Assembly (NCBI GenBank): GCA_033725935.1 | Contig: MU867108.1 | Span: forward strand, 186,001-250,000 | Reading direction: 5' to 3' | DNA from: Cladorrhinum sp. PSN259 | Lineage: Eukaryota > Ascomycota > Sordariomycetes > Sordariales > Podosporaceae | DNA length: 64,000 bases | Made by a program: the position numbers and the translations under genes | The notes under the pieces: model-generated | What the model was told of the DNA's origin: nothing | The model's input: the letters and a program-made list of their open reading frames with translations, nothing else | Databases searched by the model: none | Shown here: one piece after another, positions 33,330 to 44,558 of the stretch | Layout: the number at the start of each line of letters is the position of its first letter | Numbering within the stretch: position 1 is the stretch's first letter

Positions 33330-33890
33330 TCAATGATCAGAATCACAGTCCTCCTCCTCCTCCTCCTCATCAACATCATGATCAGCCTTCCCAGAGGCAG
33401 GGCCCGCAGCCTTGTTGGCAGCTTCCCACTCGGCCTTCCGCCTAGCCTTGTTCTTGGCCCTCTTTGCCGCCCGCCTCTTTTGCCTCTCGGCTAGTCTCTT
33501 TGCCGTCCGCCTCTTTTGCCTCTTGGCTAGTCTCTTGGCCGCCGCTTGCTCCTCGCGTGCCTCCTCCTCTCGGATAGTTGCCTTTGACTCGGCCGTCCCG
33601 TTCTCTGGTCCTCCCATCACGCCAGGAATATCTCGAGCTCGTCGGCGGTGAGGACCACAAACTTCAACCCCCTCCCGTACCACCAGCCCACGCACCCGTT
33701 ATCCAGCACGGCGTACACGTAGGGGTGAGAGACATCTCCGCCGGCCCTGTTGACGATTTTCTGCCTAGAGCTGGCAATTAGAGCCTCAATCTCCCACTTC
33801 TTGCCGTGCACTTCTCTACCGGGGCGCCAAAAGTGTTTCACGGCGGAACGGTTGTCCGCACCGGCGACACCCTAACTAACCGTACCGGCC
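33330..33890 (-). CDS. Possible small basic protein next to the assembly gap
   Basis: Two coding-like pieces lie in different frames. The upstream piece is VKHFWRPGREVHGKKWEIEA, then IVNRAGGDVSHPYVYAVLD and WWYGRGLKFVVLTADELEIF. The downstream piece (33330-33640) is a charged tail with near-repeats KRLAKRQKRR and KRLAERQKRR, ending in an acidic run EEEEEEDCDSDH. An intron from GTACGG (about 33698) to CCAG (about 33606) could join them, but this is unproven. The 5' end runs toward the (TTG)n tract and the N gap, so the gene may be cut by the assembly break. The family is not recognised. Confidence 0.3.
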
Positions 33891-33958
33891 GCGTCGGCCA
33901 CGCCACGCTCGGTCACCGCTCGGGAAGAATCTTAGCTAGACATCGTGGCCGAGCCGAA

Positions 33959-33961
33959 TTT

Positions 33962-33997
<36 letters not shown>

Positions 33998-34000
33998 TTG
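33959..34000. repeat. (TTG)n microsatellite
   Basis: About twelve TTG units in a row. Confidence 0.9.
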
Positions 34001-34154
34001 TGGTAGGTAGGAGAAGAGGAACGAGTTGGTAGTGAGTGAAGTGAGAAGAAGGCGAGCTGTTTGAAGAAGGCGGCTTTCTTTTTGTTCGAGAGGAACAAGT
34101 TGGGAAAAGAGTGAAAAAGACGAGTTTGAAGGGTAGAAAGGAGTCTCTTATTGG

Positions 34155-34180
34155 GGGGGGGGGGGGGGGGGGGGGCGGGG

Positions 34181-34219
<39 letters not shown>

Positions 34220-34365
34220 CGGGGTCGNNNNNNNNNNATGGGTCGGTGTTTGATTATGGGGGTTTTTTTTTTTTTCGTGTGTAACATTTTGGTAAAATTT
34301 TTAAAAATACGTTTTTTATGGTTATAACGTCTTCTCTTAAACCCCCCCGCCCCCCCCCCCCCCCC
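34155..34365. other. Assembly gap flanked by poly(G) and poly(C)
   Basis: G-runs at 34155-34226 broken only by single C bases, ten N at 34228-34237, then T-run and C-run (34341-34365). This is typical of sequencing dropout or an artificial scaffold join, so linkage of left and right flanks should be treated with care. Confidence 0.9.
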
Positions 34366-36080
34366 AAAAAAAATTGGGTTCGAAAGATATCAGAGAAGGT
34401 TTTCTTCTCATCGGTAGAGTGTGATCCATGCGTATCTGGTGTGGAAGTTGAGGCTCCTGTCCGGTCATGTTGCCACCAAGCCGGAGATCACCCAGGCATT
34501 GGGAGATCTGGTAAGGACACGGCAGAATTAGATTTAAGTCTCAAAATTATAGCTATCTATCAATGTCCATGCCAGAGCTAGAAACCCGCCTTTTAGTCCA
34601 CATGTGAACCTGTGGTCATGCCCAATGCCAACTCATGGGCCGGCCTTGAACCCACATACAGTAACGCCCAGGGTTCGCAATGACTAGGTGGTAGACTGGA
34701 ACACAAAAGCAGACAATGGATTCAAGAGGTAGTTGCCCACTTGTACCTCACAAGAGGACTTCCCACCACGCTTCATGGTGGGCATGGGTGCGGATGCCCA
34801 TTTGGAAACTTACCAAATCCATGATTCCTGGCATATGCCAAATACGTTATTACTATGAATCAGAACACGCTATTATGCCCGCCGGGTTTAGCGCCCCTCC
34901 AGATTAGGTATAACGCTACGTTATAATTGCCTTATTCGTACGGCCTAGCGTACCCACCACTAAGCATATCTAGTAACGGTGGCAAGACCGACACAGGTAC
35001 CAATAATGAGATATCGGATAAATAACCAGCCCCTAATAAGAGCTTCGTTACGTTTCCTTAGCTACCGTCTCATGATGTCGTGATCAGGAGCGTTGAAAGA
35101 CAAGGCAGTGGCCGGGAGACCATCAGTCACCAGGTTATACCGTCTCTCTTCACTGGCATCATCCATAGAACCCCTCTCTCCTGTCTTCAATTATCATCCG
35201 GACGCCTAAGAACATCCTCCAGATTCTGCTCATCCACTTCAGCATCAATGCTGGTCTTGCGGAAGGAATGCGCTTGATGATAAGAAGGTCAATCGTCTGG
35301 AGACTGGAGCTATTAATATCGCACCTGAAGAAGATCCCCTTTCGGTGCGTCAACTGATAAATTTGGACCAAAGAGACACAGACTCGACCCCGGCGATGCT
35401 ATCATTATCCTAGTTGGCTTTATAAATTGTATTTTTTTGATTCAAATATATCTGTCACCCAACTGAATCTGAAACTCCCTGGCCTCCGAAATCCCGTTCG
35501 GACCGCATCCGGGATCCGGGGTCCCGCCGCATCGCGCCGCTCACTGGGCCACACCGGAACCTAGTACGAAGGAATATAGACGCCATTTATCCACGAAAAG
35601 GATCGCAAAGGAATATACACGCCATTTATCCACGAAAAGGATCGCTGCAATATGTAGTATCTGGCCTCAAAACGGCCACCTTCTCTAGTGCATCTCTATT
35701 TATGGGTCCTGCACATATGCCTAAACGACAAGGTATAGAAAATACGCTCCAAAGGTGCCCCACAGCTTGAAGCCTTCTAGAGGATGTTGAAACGCGATGA
35801 GGCCATTAGCCGCGATGTTAACCATGGCCGCCCAGAGATCTCGGGGCGCGTGGTGGAGCATAGTCGCCGTGAAGTTGAAGTTGGCTTTGAAATCACCAAG
35901 AAGCAGGGGCTCTGGACAAATGTATTTAAGGTCGACAACACCATCTCAATAAACCGGAATATTCAGAACAATCCATTCCATTCCAACTCATTCCATTCCA
36001 ACTTCTTCTTATCTATCTTCTCAAAGCTCAATTTGTCTGCCGGTCAGTCGTATCAAACTTCCATCGAAATCATCATCACA
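34366..36080. other. Gene-poor stretch with decayed sequence
   Basis: No intact gene. Around 35230-35400 (+) a protein-like fragment reads DDKKVNRLETGAINIAPEED and VRQLINLDQRDTDSTPAM, without start or end. The pyrimidine-rich block 35975-36015 (TTCCATTCCAACT repeated) precedes the next gene and is probably its leader. Confidence 0.4.
35570..35646. repeat. Tandem duplication of about 39 bp
   Basis: AAGGAATATAGACGCCATTT followed by ATCCACGAAAAGGATCGC occurs twice head to tail with one substitution (ATAGACG versus ATACACG). Confidence 0.85.
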
Positions 36081-36652
36081 ATGTCTTCGCAACAGAGCGC
36101 AGTTATCATCTCCGGCTTCATCTGCTCTGGCCAGGCCGATCTTTTGAAGCAAGGCACCCATGGCGGATACCAGGTTATCAACCTGGAGTCTACCAGCTTT
36201 CAAACCAACCCCACTACCAAGGCCCAGCGGACACCCGCCGATTTTGCGAAGGCATACATCGCCAAGATCGCCGAGTACTCCAACAAGAAGGTTATCCTCA
36301 TGGTTTCCACTCACCCAGAAAGTATGGCTCCCCTGGTATACCCTCTTCTGCTTGTTTCCGAGTTGTAGCTAACACCCAGGTTCCCACAGTCCGCGATGAG
36401 ATGTGCAAGAGGGGCCTCAAGTATACACTCGTGTACCCGGGTCTCGCATGCAAGGCCGAATGGCTCGGTCGCATTGAGAAGCAGGCCGGAAAGGGCAAAT
36501 TGTACAAGACCTTCAACGATGACTGGAAAACGTTTGTGGAGGGTCTTGGCAAGGGAACTCCGACCGAGGTTCAGAAGGGTGCTAAGAGGGTGGTGCTAGG
36601 CGCAGGGGGCTCCCTCACCAAAGCGATTGATGGGATTATCAAGAACGCTTAA
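36081..36652 (+). CDS. P-loop kinase-like protein with degenerate Walker A
   Basis: Two exons, 36081..36321 and 36390..36652 (donor GTATGG, branch GCTAAC, acceptor CACAG); 167 residues, joining HPE-I-RDEMCKRG. The layout resembles small phage-type nucleotide-kinase-like proteins: a first strand and loop AVIISGFICSGQADLLKQ, a second strand VINLESTSFQ, VILMVSTHPE, RGLKYTLVYPG, KAEWLGRIEKQ and a lid-like part KTFNDDWKTFVEGL. In the relatives I know of, the loop is GxxCSGKTxL; here it is GFICSGQADL, so the Lys that holds the phosphate is Gln. ATP hydrolysis is therefore doubtful. The start is the first ATG after a pyrimidine-rich leader. Confidence 0.65.
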
Positions 36653-36782
36653 GAGTGTACTAGTACAATGTTTGAGTCGGGGGCGGCGTGTTGATACGCC
36701 TGGTGCGTACCTGTAACCACTGGGTGGCCTACAGCTGATCAGGAAATAGAGAGATAGGTTTAGTTTATAGATTTTGAATTTT

Positions 36783-36816
36783 CCGGTTTATGCCCGATAA
36801 CGCTCTGAAGTAACAA
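36783..36816. repeat. Dispersed repeat, copy 1 (possible LTR end)
   Basis: The stretch CCGGTTTATGCCCGATAACG through CTCTGAAGTAACAA is repeated nearly identically at about 49017-49050. On the minus strand it begins TTGTTA, which resembles the 5' end of a copia-type LTR; that reading is an inference. Confidence 0.5.
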
Positions 36817-37012
36817 AGATGGGTTGTGAATATTGTCAAACGCCACGAAAATGGAATCCGTAGCTGCGAGGGTCAAAGTCTGAATGCCGCTTGGTGATAA
36901 GACTGCCGACATCCGCCAGTGATGCCCACCCGTTATCGTCCGAGGCCGCATCCACAGCGGTTTTTAGCTAATTCAATATATCGGCATTATTCACAGTGGC
37001 CGTAGGGCTCCT

Positions 37013-37498
37013 CTATCGCGAGGTAGCTTCGTCGGCATCTGTGCCATGTTCCTCGGTTACCGTAATATTTTCTGTATAGATGAACCGGCTGCAGGCGACC
37101 ACGAAGGGTTCAGGCGTCGTGCGGTTACCGAACCCGTAAACAGAGAGTCCAGCCTCACGGATCCGAACCGCAAGCCGTGTAAAATCGCTGTCACTTGATA
37201 CGAGACAGAAGCCATCAAATCTGTCCGAGTACAGAAGATCCATCGCGTCGATAATCATAGCCATATCGGTCGCATTCTTGCCATGTGTATATGCGAATTG
37301 CTGGATCGGCTGGATTGAGTATTTAAGAAGCTGCTTTTTCTAACCGGTTAGACTAGTGCCGGTCCAATCGCCATAGGCTCGTTTCACACAGGCGATACCA
37401 TATTTGGCAACCTCTGAAAGAAGGGCCTGGCTCATGTATGGTGGCGCATTGTCTGCGTCGATAAGAACAGCGAGTTTTGGTGTATTCTTTGGAGCCAT
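37013..37498 (-). pseudogene. NYN-domain (LabA-like) protein with internal stop
   Basis: From ATG 37498 (MAPKNTPKLAVLIDADNAPP) the frame shows the NYN/PIN-like ribonuclease fold: LIDADN (first acidic site), GIACVKRAYGDW, SIQPIQQFAYTHGKNATDMA, MIIDAMDLLYSDRFDGFCLV, SSDSDFTRLAVRIREAG, YGFGNRTTPEPFVVACSRFI. At about 37340 a TAG stands in SLTG-stop-KKQLL, where relatives usually have a Trp before Lys, so TGG-to-TAG is likely. The protein also ends soon after the NYN domain (ADEATSR), without the C-terminal OST-HTH region many such proteins carry. All acidic residues expected for metal binding are still present. Confidence 0.7.
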
Positions 37499-39074
37499 GC
37501 CCTGGTGTTGTATTCTGGACTTGATGTAATCTTAGTTGTAACAAGTACTGGCGGAGGCGATTAACAAAGGAGTGGGTAAGAGCAGCTTCAGACAGAACCA
37601 ACCGGCGGATTATCGGGGTAGACATATATTGAGTACGCCTAGGCTGGGGAAGCTGTAGGCCTCCGTGCTTGCTTGGCCTTTCAGAGGATCCGGTTTTGAG
37701 CCTATGGGGTGTGAAACAAATTTACTGATCAAATGTAATTTGTAATAAGAAAGTTACGTCATCAGCGACGAATGCTGTAAAAGAAAGTCCGTCGACTTTT
37801 CAAGAAGGGATTCAACGGAATTACCTAAATGATCCGTTAGTTTCTGCTGTGCTACGTTTCACAATTAAAAGCTGAGGTGTGACGTAAGGGCCAGCCTATA
37901 CTAGAACGCAGTCATAACCGTCTAAGGTAGTTAGCACTTATTACTAACGCTGCCTCCTGCAGACATCTAAATCAGTGCATGTCGGCTGGCGCAGGCGACG
38001 GATTAGGATGCCAACCTAGAACCCGTGCGAGCTTATCTAGACAATTAGAGATAAATGACTAAGACGCAATTCCAAGGGGTGGCATCTTCCCTCGAAAGAT
38101 GCATATAATGGCGAAGATCTCATCCAAGAGGGTCAGCGGGGCTAAGGCCGTTAAAAAGTCTGAGCTCGGTCGCATTAAAATGACCAAGTACCAAGAGATA
38201 TCCCGCCTCACGCAGGAAGTAGCAAGCCCAGTTGCGGGTGTTCAGTCGAAAGATCACGCCCTGAGAGATCCCAACTTGAAGGTGTCTAAAACAAAAGCCA
38301 CAAGCAATTCATTACCAAAGCGGTCCTTTCGCCTAGAAACTAAAGTATCATAGCCACGAACGGAAAGGCGAACTTGGTTCTCGAGACCCCTTAACCCTCG
38401 AAATGCATTCAACAAGACACAGATGCAACTTGGACTGAAATATCAGAAGATTTTCCTGCATGAATAGAGAGATATCCTGTGCAACGAAAAATGCCGAAGC
38501 CAAGAGTCGGTGGTCTAGGCTTCGGAAAGTCTCAGCTTAGATAGTATATGGTGCACAAACGCAACATCGAAAACCAAGCGATCATCGTCTTGATATGTAG
38601 GCGAGATATTAACTAGGCGGCAGAATGATGAAACAGTGATCTTCATCAACACACCTAATAGCTGTCCCTGAGGATCTGTGTAAAGAGAGATGATACACTG
38701 GAAGAGGGGTGCACTGGTCAGGTATCGACACGACAGCAGAAGGGCAGTATATTGATCAAGTCTCTATGATTGCAAGACTAATCCTTAGGGATCAGAGATT
38801 GGGGATGCTAGTAGTAGTGAGGCAGTCCTTTTATGCTGGAGACTCCTTTGTCTTATGCGCTCCCTGCTGTTTTCGGTGAGTTTCTTCACAGAAACGGGCA
38901 TATTACCCTCTGTATTCAAATGCCAGCTCCCTTGTCTGGGGAGACTTGTTACATAAAATTACTAAAGTTTCTTTAAACAATTTTAAAAAAAAATCGATAG
39001 GTTCTTATAAAATAAATTCTAATCCGTGATTTAATTATTTAATAAACTATGAAAATTTATTATTATTAATTTAA
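37499..39074. other. Gene-poor, AT-rich toward the right
   Basis: A small + frame at 38099-38353 (Lys/Ser-rich, 84 residues) has no recognisable motif. From 38950 the sequence becomes strongly AT-rich, consistent with RIP-mutated transposon DNA next to the copia remnant. Confidence 0.45.
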
Positions 39075-40905
39075 TTATTTAGAATATTTGTAATATCGAG
39101 CTTTATAATTAATATTAATTCTTTCAAACCGTATTTCGAATTTAGCTTTTTTGAATATAGATTTAAATAAATAATATTCAACATATCCGTAGCCGAGTAT
39201 AGATACCACAGAGTCGCTAGCATACACACAGTCGCATTTATCAGTCACTATATAGTTGAGAAAGCGGGTGATATCGTTGAAAGGGTAGAGGGTTGAACCT
39301 GAATAGAGGATTGCGGAGTAACACAACTCGTATAGTTCAGAGGTCAATAACGCGGCAGTGATCGTGGCACATAAGACTGTATGTGTGGCTACCTTCTTCG
39401 TAAGATCAGCTTTTCACTCCTCTTGCTTTCTTTGCTTCCTTATTTGAACCAATCTGTCGGCAAGTCCGTTGTAATTGGTATCCAAATCTCGTTGAACTGT
39501 CCTCTTGGTGGTCTCGTTCAAGATAAACCAATCCGGCTTTTTCTCCGGGAAGAAGTAGTAACAAGTCTCTAGCTAGTTTTTTCTTCCACCACACGCATCA
39601 CAGGGCTCACGATCTTGGTCGTTTTTTTTTTTTTGTGATCCTCCTTTTCCTCGGTTTGAACCCCTCCCTCGATCACGGCCTCTGGTACGACCTCTCTGGG
39701 CCTTCTTCGATGGTTTCTCTTCTTCGTTGTCATAGTCGTCACTATCGTCATCGAGGTCCCGTTCACGTGCTTTGTCGCTTGGCGTATTGGCCAGGGCTGG
39801 GAACGTGCTGCCCTTGGCCTTCCTTTTCGACCTGTAGATGGTTGTCGGTAATGTAGTTGCGTAGTTCGCTAGCGACGTAGCGGTAATCGGGGGTACCGTT
39901 AGTATACTGAGTGCTGATTTGCATTCGAAATGGAGTAAAGAATTAAACAAATTGAAGATGTTTACTGTCTCTCCTTATGGTAGACTGTTAAACCACAAAT
40001 TCTACCGCTTTTACCGAGGCATAGTCGTATTCGTGGCATTTGTCTCTCCCACGCATCAACCCAATCCTTGGGCTTCTTGATGTACTGGGAAAAAAAAGGC
40101 CATGTGGGAAGCCAGATTTCCTTCTTTCTGGCGCTGGCTTGCAGAGGTAATACCGAGAGTCTCCTCGAGGTTATCGTACCACTCCATGACAGGTTTGGTG
40201 CCCTTACAGTGGACAATCTGAAGCTGTTGATCCACTGTAGACTGTATCCACGTCGTAATCTTTTCCCTGCTCTTTTTGTATTCCTTCCATCGTTTGCATC
40301 GTCGATCGTAATCGTCGCACGCCAGGCGGTAGCTCCTCAGGCCGTCTGCGCCCAGCTCGTCGATTCGGTAGGGTTCCTGTATAGCATCGGGTATTCTTAG
40401 CGCACGGTTATCTCGGCGCGTTGAGCCACAGCGGCTTGTGCCGTATGGAAGTGCTGCTCGTGTTCGGTTACAGCGCCTGGGCGCATCTGGTAATCGTTGT
40501 GGTCTGGGATCACCAGTTCGGTGGGAGGTACAGCCCGTTGTTTTACACAGAACAATCCACAATTGATCAATTGGCAGCAATATTTCCATGACAATTACTG
40601 AGAACCATTGCCAGGTTTTCGGGTGCTGAGTCCACTGCGCCAATCGTTAGGGTCCCACAGCGGTAGCGACGTCACTCATATTTTTGGAGGGGTTTTGGGC
40701 GCTGAATCCGGTATAGGTGCAGTGGCTTGCGCACCGTGCGGCACTGTCGGGCGTTATGCACCAGTTTGCATGCGCGCGCCCCCCCCCTCCTTAGCACTTT
40801 TTTACATTCCACCTATTCGGCATTCAACACTTTCAGGCACAACAAGTACTTTGCAGAGGATTGGATGGTTTAGAGGTTACCAGCTTGATAGCCTTGTGAA
40901 GTGAT
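39075..40905 (-). mobile_element. Ty1/copia-type retrotransposon remnant (gag and start of protease)
   Basis: Reading on the minus strand: a PBS-side motif GGCTATCAAGCTGGTAACCT near 40880, then gag (40643 down; WKEYKKSREKITTWIQSTVD, VHCKGTKPVMEWYDNLEETL), a basic region (RGRTRGRDRGRGSNRGKGG), a zinc-knuckle relic CDACGGRKN-stop-LETCYY (the usual CX2CX4HX4C, with His lost) followed by FPEKKPDWF, and the protease start ILYSGSTLYPFNDI (usual DSGAS). Stops and frame changes interrupt it at several places, and the rest of pol is absent; the low-coordinate end is very AT-rich. This is a dead, truncated copy. The LTR upstream of 40905 could not be defined. Confidence 0.7.
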
Positions 40906-41307
40906 GATCCGACCATTTTTTGCCGTGCCTATTCGTTTCGAATATTTTCCCAATCACATTGCGTTCAGAGCTGCGTGTTATCTATCAAAATCAGCCAAGT
41001 AGGGCTAGACAGACTCCTTGCCGTATGCTGACAGACAGGGGGGTAAAGCCACCAAAGATCCCCAAAAAGTGGTGTTGGTTGCATTTGAGCATCCAATTAT
41101 CTAAAGCCCACAACCTTCTTCTCCCAATGTAGAGTCAATTTAGAACCGGAACTTGTTACTTGGAGACAACATCATTTCGACGAATTTATTGCCAACGTAA
41201 ACTCAAGTGGTTGCGCTCTTTCTCTTTATCAAGATTTTTTTCTCTTCTCTCTTTTTCTTATCTTTTATTTTATTTTATTTTATTCAATTCTCCCTTCGGC
41301 CTTAATC

Positions 41308-43022
41308 ATGCACGAGACCACTCCCCTTCTCCAAAACCAGCAACAACATGCATCTCTTCCCAAGAGACGCCTCTTGGTCGTCTTCCCCGCGCTCGCCCTC
41401 ATACACTTTACTTCATTCCTGGACCAGAGCGCCATCTCGACGAGCCTGCCGGCCATCGCGTCTGCGCTCGACCTCGGTGCGTCCGTGTCTCTCGTTGGCG
41501 CGAGTTTTCTCATCACCAGCACCAGCATCCAGCTCATCAACGGCAGGCTGTCCGACATCTTTGGCCGCAAGGCTTCCCTGGTGGCCGCGCTCTCCATCAT
41601 GGCCGCGGGAAACCTCTGGAGCGGGTTTTCCGCCACGGGCGTGCAGCTCTTTATCTCGCGCGCTTTCACGGGCTTCGGCGCCGGAGCCATCAACGCGCTC
41701 GTGCAGATCGCCATTGCCGACCTAACCACGTTGGAGCAGCGCGGGTACTACTTTGGTATGATTGGCATGGCTGTGGCTCTGGGGAACGGGCTTGGCCCTC
41801 TCGTCGGCGGCGTGCTCACCCAGAGGTTTGGGTGGCAGTGGGGGGCCTTTTGGTTCGTCTGCCCCTTGTGTCTCATCAGTATCATCTATCTGATGCTCGT
41901 CTGGCCGACGACAACGACGACGACGACGAAGCCCTCGGGTGGCTCCTCTTGTTCCCCTGCCAAAGACGGCCCGGGCATCTGGGACAAGCTGAAGCTGGTC
42001 GACTGGGCAGGAGCCTGGGTGAGCCTCTTCAGCATCGCGCTGCTTCTGATTCCCATCTCGCAGTGCGGATCCACCATGTCTTGGGCGTCGCCGGTGGCCG
42101 TGAGCATGCTCATCGCCGGCACGGTGCTCTTTGGCGTCTTTTTAGCGATCGAGTGGCGCTTCGCCAGGCTGCCCCTGTTGCCGGCTCGGCTTTTTCAATA
42201 CAATCGGTCCACCAACATTCTCATCGGCGCCAACATCCTCATCGGCTGGATCTACTGGGGCAATCTGTTTCTTGTCCCGCTCTATCTCCAGAACGCGCGC
42301 GGATCGAGCCCTAGTCAAGCCGGCGTATTGATGCTTCCCATGGTCGTCACCCACGGGCTCACGTCGGGTCTGACGGGAGTCATCATATACATTCTGGGAC
42401 GTTACAAGCCAGTCATAGTCGCTGGGGCCGTCTGCTGGGTCCTGGGAGCCCTTCTCAAGGTGACGCATTACCACGAGGCGACCCCTACCTGGCAGATTGT
42501 TGTGGTTGGCATTTTAGACGGCGTAGGTGTGGGTTGTTCGTTGCAGCCAGTACTCGTCGGTATGTTTGCGGGGTCCGACCCTGAAGATCGGGCCGTCTTG
42601 ACCGGCCTGCGAAATTTCGTCAGAGATATGGGGGGAGCAACTGGTACTACAGGTACGTAATATTTTCTATTTTTTTCTCCCGTGTCCGGAAGTTTAACTC
42701 GCCGCGGTGCTGGCTCTTACCAATACCTACTTACACGCACACAGTTTCCGGCGCTATTTTAAGCAACGTGCAGTCTGTTCGAGTGAGGGGAATGACGACA
42801 AGTGACATGATGACTCGAAGGGATTACATCACTGGTCTCCGTGCCGTGTTTATTTCTTTCGCCGTGCTCACCACCCTTCATCTTTGCGCTTGCGTGTGCA
42901 TTCGAGACTACGGATTGAAACAGGGTAGTAATAAAGCTCGACCCGGACAACAGAAACACGTTGAGGAGGAGAGGGTGACAGGACAGAGCAACCGAGAGGA
43001 ACAGCAGTCTATTTCAAGTTGA
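41308..43022 (+). CDS. MFS transporter, DHA2 type (14 TM)
   Basis: Two exons, 41308..42652 and 42745..43022 (GTACGT donor, CACAG acceptor); 540 residues. Family marks: PALALIHFTSFLDQSAISTS (the DHA2 TM1 motif, usually LDxTIVxxALP), NGRLSDIFGRKASLV (motif A), LGNGLGPLVGGVLTQRFGWQ (motif C), and the late block ALLKVTHYHEATPTWQIVVV to VLTGLRNFVRDMGGATGTT. About 14 hydrophobic spans are counted. Such pumps export drugs or secondary metabolites in exchange for protons at the plasma membrane. It lies first in the nucleotide-sugar-type cluster, so export of the product or self-protection is likely. A T-rich leader precedes the ATG. Confidence 0.92.
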
Positions 43023-43129
43023 ACAAGGGGTTGGAGAAAAAGAGGATGGAAAGCAATTTCGCAACTGAGAGATACATTTCTAATCTATCGATACAAGAAA
43101 TACGGCCAAGTGCTCCTGCTACTGCTGCA

Positions 43130-44558
43130 TCATGATGTGGTCAACGGGTGCAGCCGCGGAGAATAATCGTGCACAACCACAGATTCGAGCAAACCAAGAA
43201 GATGCATATCGAGGCCGACCTGGTCCATGGTTACGAGAACACCATCAAACTTGTTTTCGAGGCTCTCCTTGTTCCAGTTAACCGACGTGTCCAGTCTCGG
43301 CACGTACGGCAGCGCCTCCTGGCCGACGAGGAGATCTGCATACTCGACGTGCAAACGGTGGGTCTGAAGCAGAAACTGGATGGCGGCAACGCCCGGAGAG
43401 TTGCAAAGTCCGCTCTGGCCCTTTTTGAAGCTGACACCCACGACGAGCACGCGCCAGGGCGTATGCGTCTTTCTGGTTGTCGATACCCGCTTGCGCTGTT
43501 CGAGCGCTTGAACCAGACGATTGACGATCTCGGAGGGTCGTCTCCAGGAGGACTCTGTGGCGTGCTTCAAGATGGGCATCTCGCACGTCTGCAACAAGTA
43601 GTAAGGGTTGACGGGTATGCAATGACCGCCGACTCCGGCTCCCGGCTGAAAGGGCAGATAGCCAAACGGTTTTGATGCGGCCGCCTGGCTGACCTCCCAG
43701 CCATTGATGCCCAAGGAGGTGCATGCGTCGGCCATCTCGTTGGCATAAGCAGCGCACACCATTCGTTGGCAGTTCTCGTAGAGCTTGGTCATCTCGGCGA
43801 CCTCCAACGAAGAGACGGGAACGAGATGCTCAAACACTCGTCCGTAGAGCAACCGGATGGCCTCAAGTGACGAAGAGTTGATGCCGGAAATGATCTTTGG
43901 GATTTCCTGGAATGCAGGAAACTGGCGGCCCGGATCAACTCTCTGGCAAGCAGAATTTCTGTCAGCTACATGTACCGATGCCCGACGATGGGGGATGATA
44001 CGGAAGAAAAGACAAACATACCTCGGGAGACATGCACACTTTCACCTTCTTGGAAGCGATAAGTGGGCTCAGGAGCTTCCTTGTCGCGCCCACGGATACC
44101 GAGCTTTCCATGACCACCACAACCCCGTGACGGGCATGTTCTGATATGGTCTGCACGGCTCTTTCGATCGAGCTCATGTTGACGGTTTTGTCATGGTTGA
44201 GGGAGGTCGGAACTGCTATGAGGAATGCGTCGGCGACAGCCAGATCCGCAGCACGCGACGTGGCCCGAACTGGCAGTCCATGGAATTCCTGAGCAAGCTC
44301 TTCCACTCGGTGTCTCGATATGTCAAAAGCGATGACTTGGTAACTCTGGGAGAAAGCCTCGACCAGATGTGACCCGATATAGCCAACGCCAATAACAGCT
44401 ACTACAGGTCGGGAGCGTGCCTGTTCTTGAGCAGGAGGTTCAACTCCGGCGGGCATGGTGGTGAGGGTCGAAGCCATTGATGCTGTCGGTTCGGGATGCC
44501 AGTGTCTTGGAAGAGTAAACGGAATGGCAGGAAGCCGGTGATCTGGTGATCTTGTCAT
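43130..44558 (-). CDS. UDP-HexNAc/UDP-sugar 6-dehydrogenase (WbpA-type)
   Basis: Two exons, 44558..44022 and 43942..43130, with a 79-bp intron; the join MSPE-RVDPGRQFPAF restores the (F/M)SPER-x-DPG motif. 449 residues. N-terminal NAD site VVAVIGVGYIGSHLVEAF; IAVPTSLNHDKTV; middle EVAEMTKLYENCQRMVCAAY and ASKPFGYLPFQPGAGVGG; catalytic Cys in GGHCIPVNPYYLL; C-terminal VLVVGVSFKKGQSGLCNSPG. The HCIPVNP and SPER-x-DPG patterns are closer to bacterial UDP-GlcNAc/ManNAc dehydrogenases than to eukaryotic UDP-glucose dehydrogenase. Known family reaction: two-step oxidation of the C6 alcohol to a uronic acid with two NAD+. An alternative start at 44477 is possible. A bacterial origin is an inference. 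Confidence 0.88.

Noticed and set aside
39635..39856. + frame over the copia gag basic region
   Set aside because: Antisense shadow of the retrotransposon relic.
41160..42314. 384-codon + frame over the first MFS gene
   Set aside because: Frame-shifted shadow rich in Arg/His/Ala; the true frame shows all MFS motifs.
43148..43675. 175-codon + frame opposite the sugar dehydrogenase
   Set aside because: Antisense shadow of a well supported gene.
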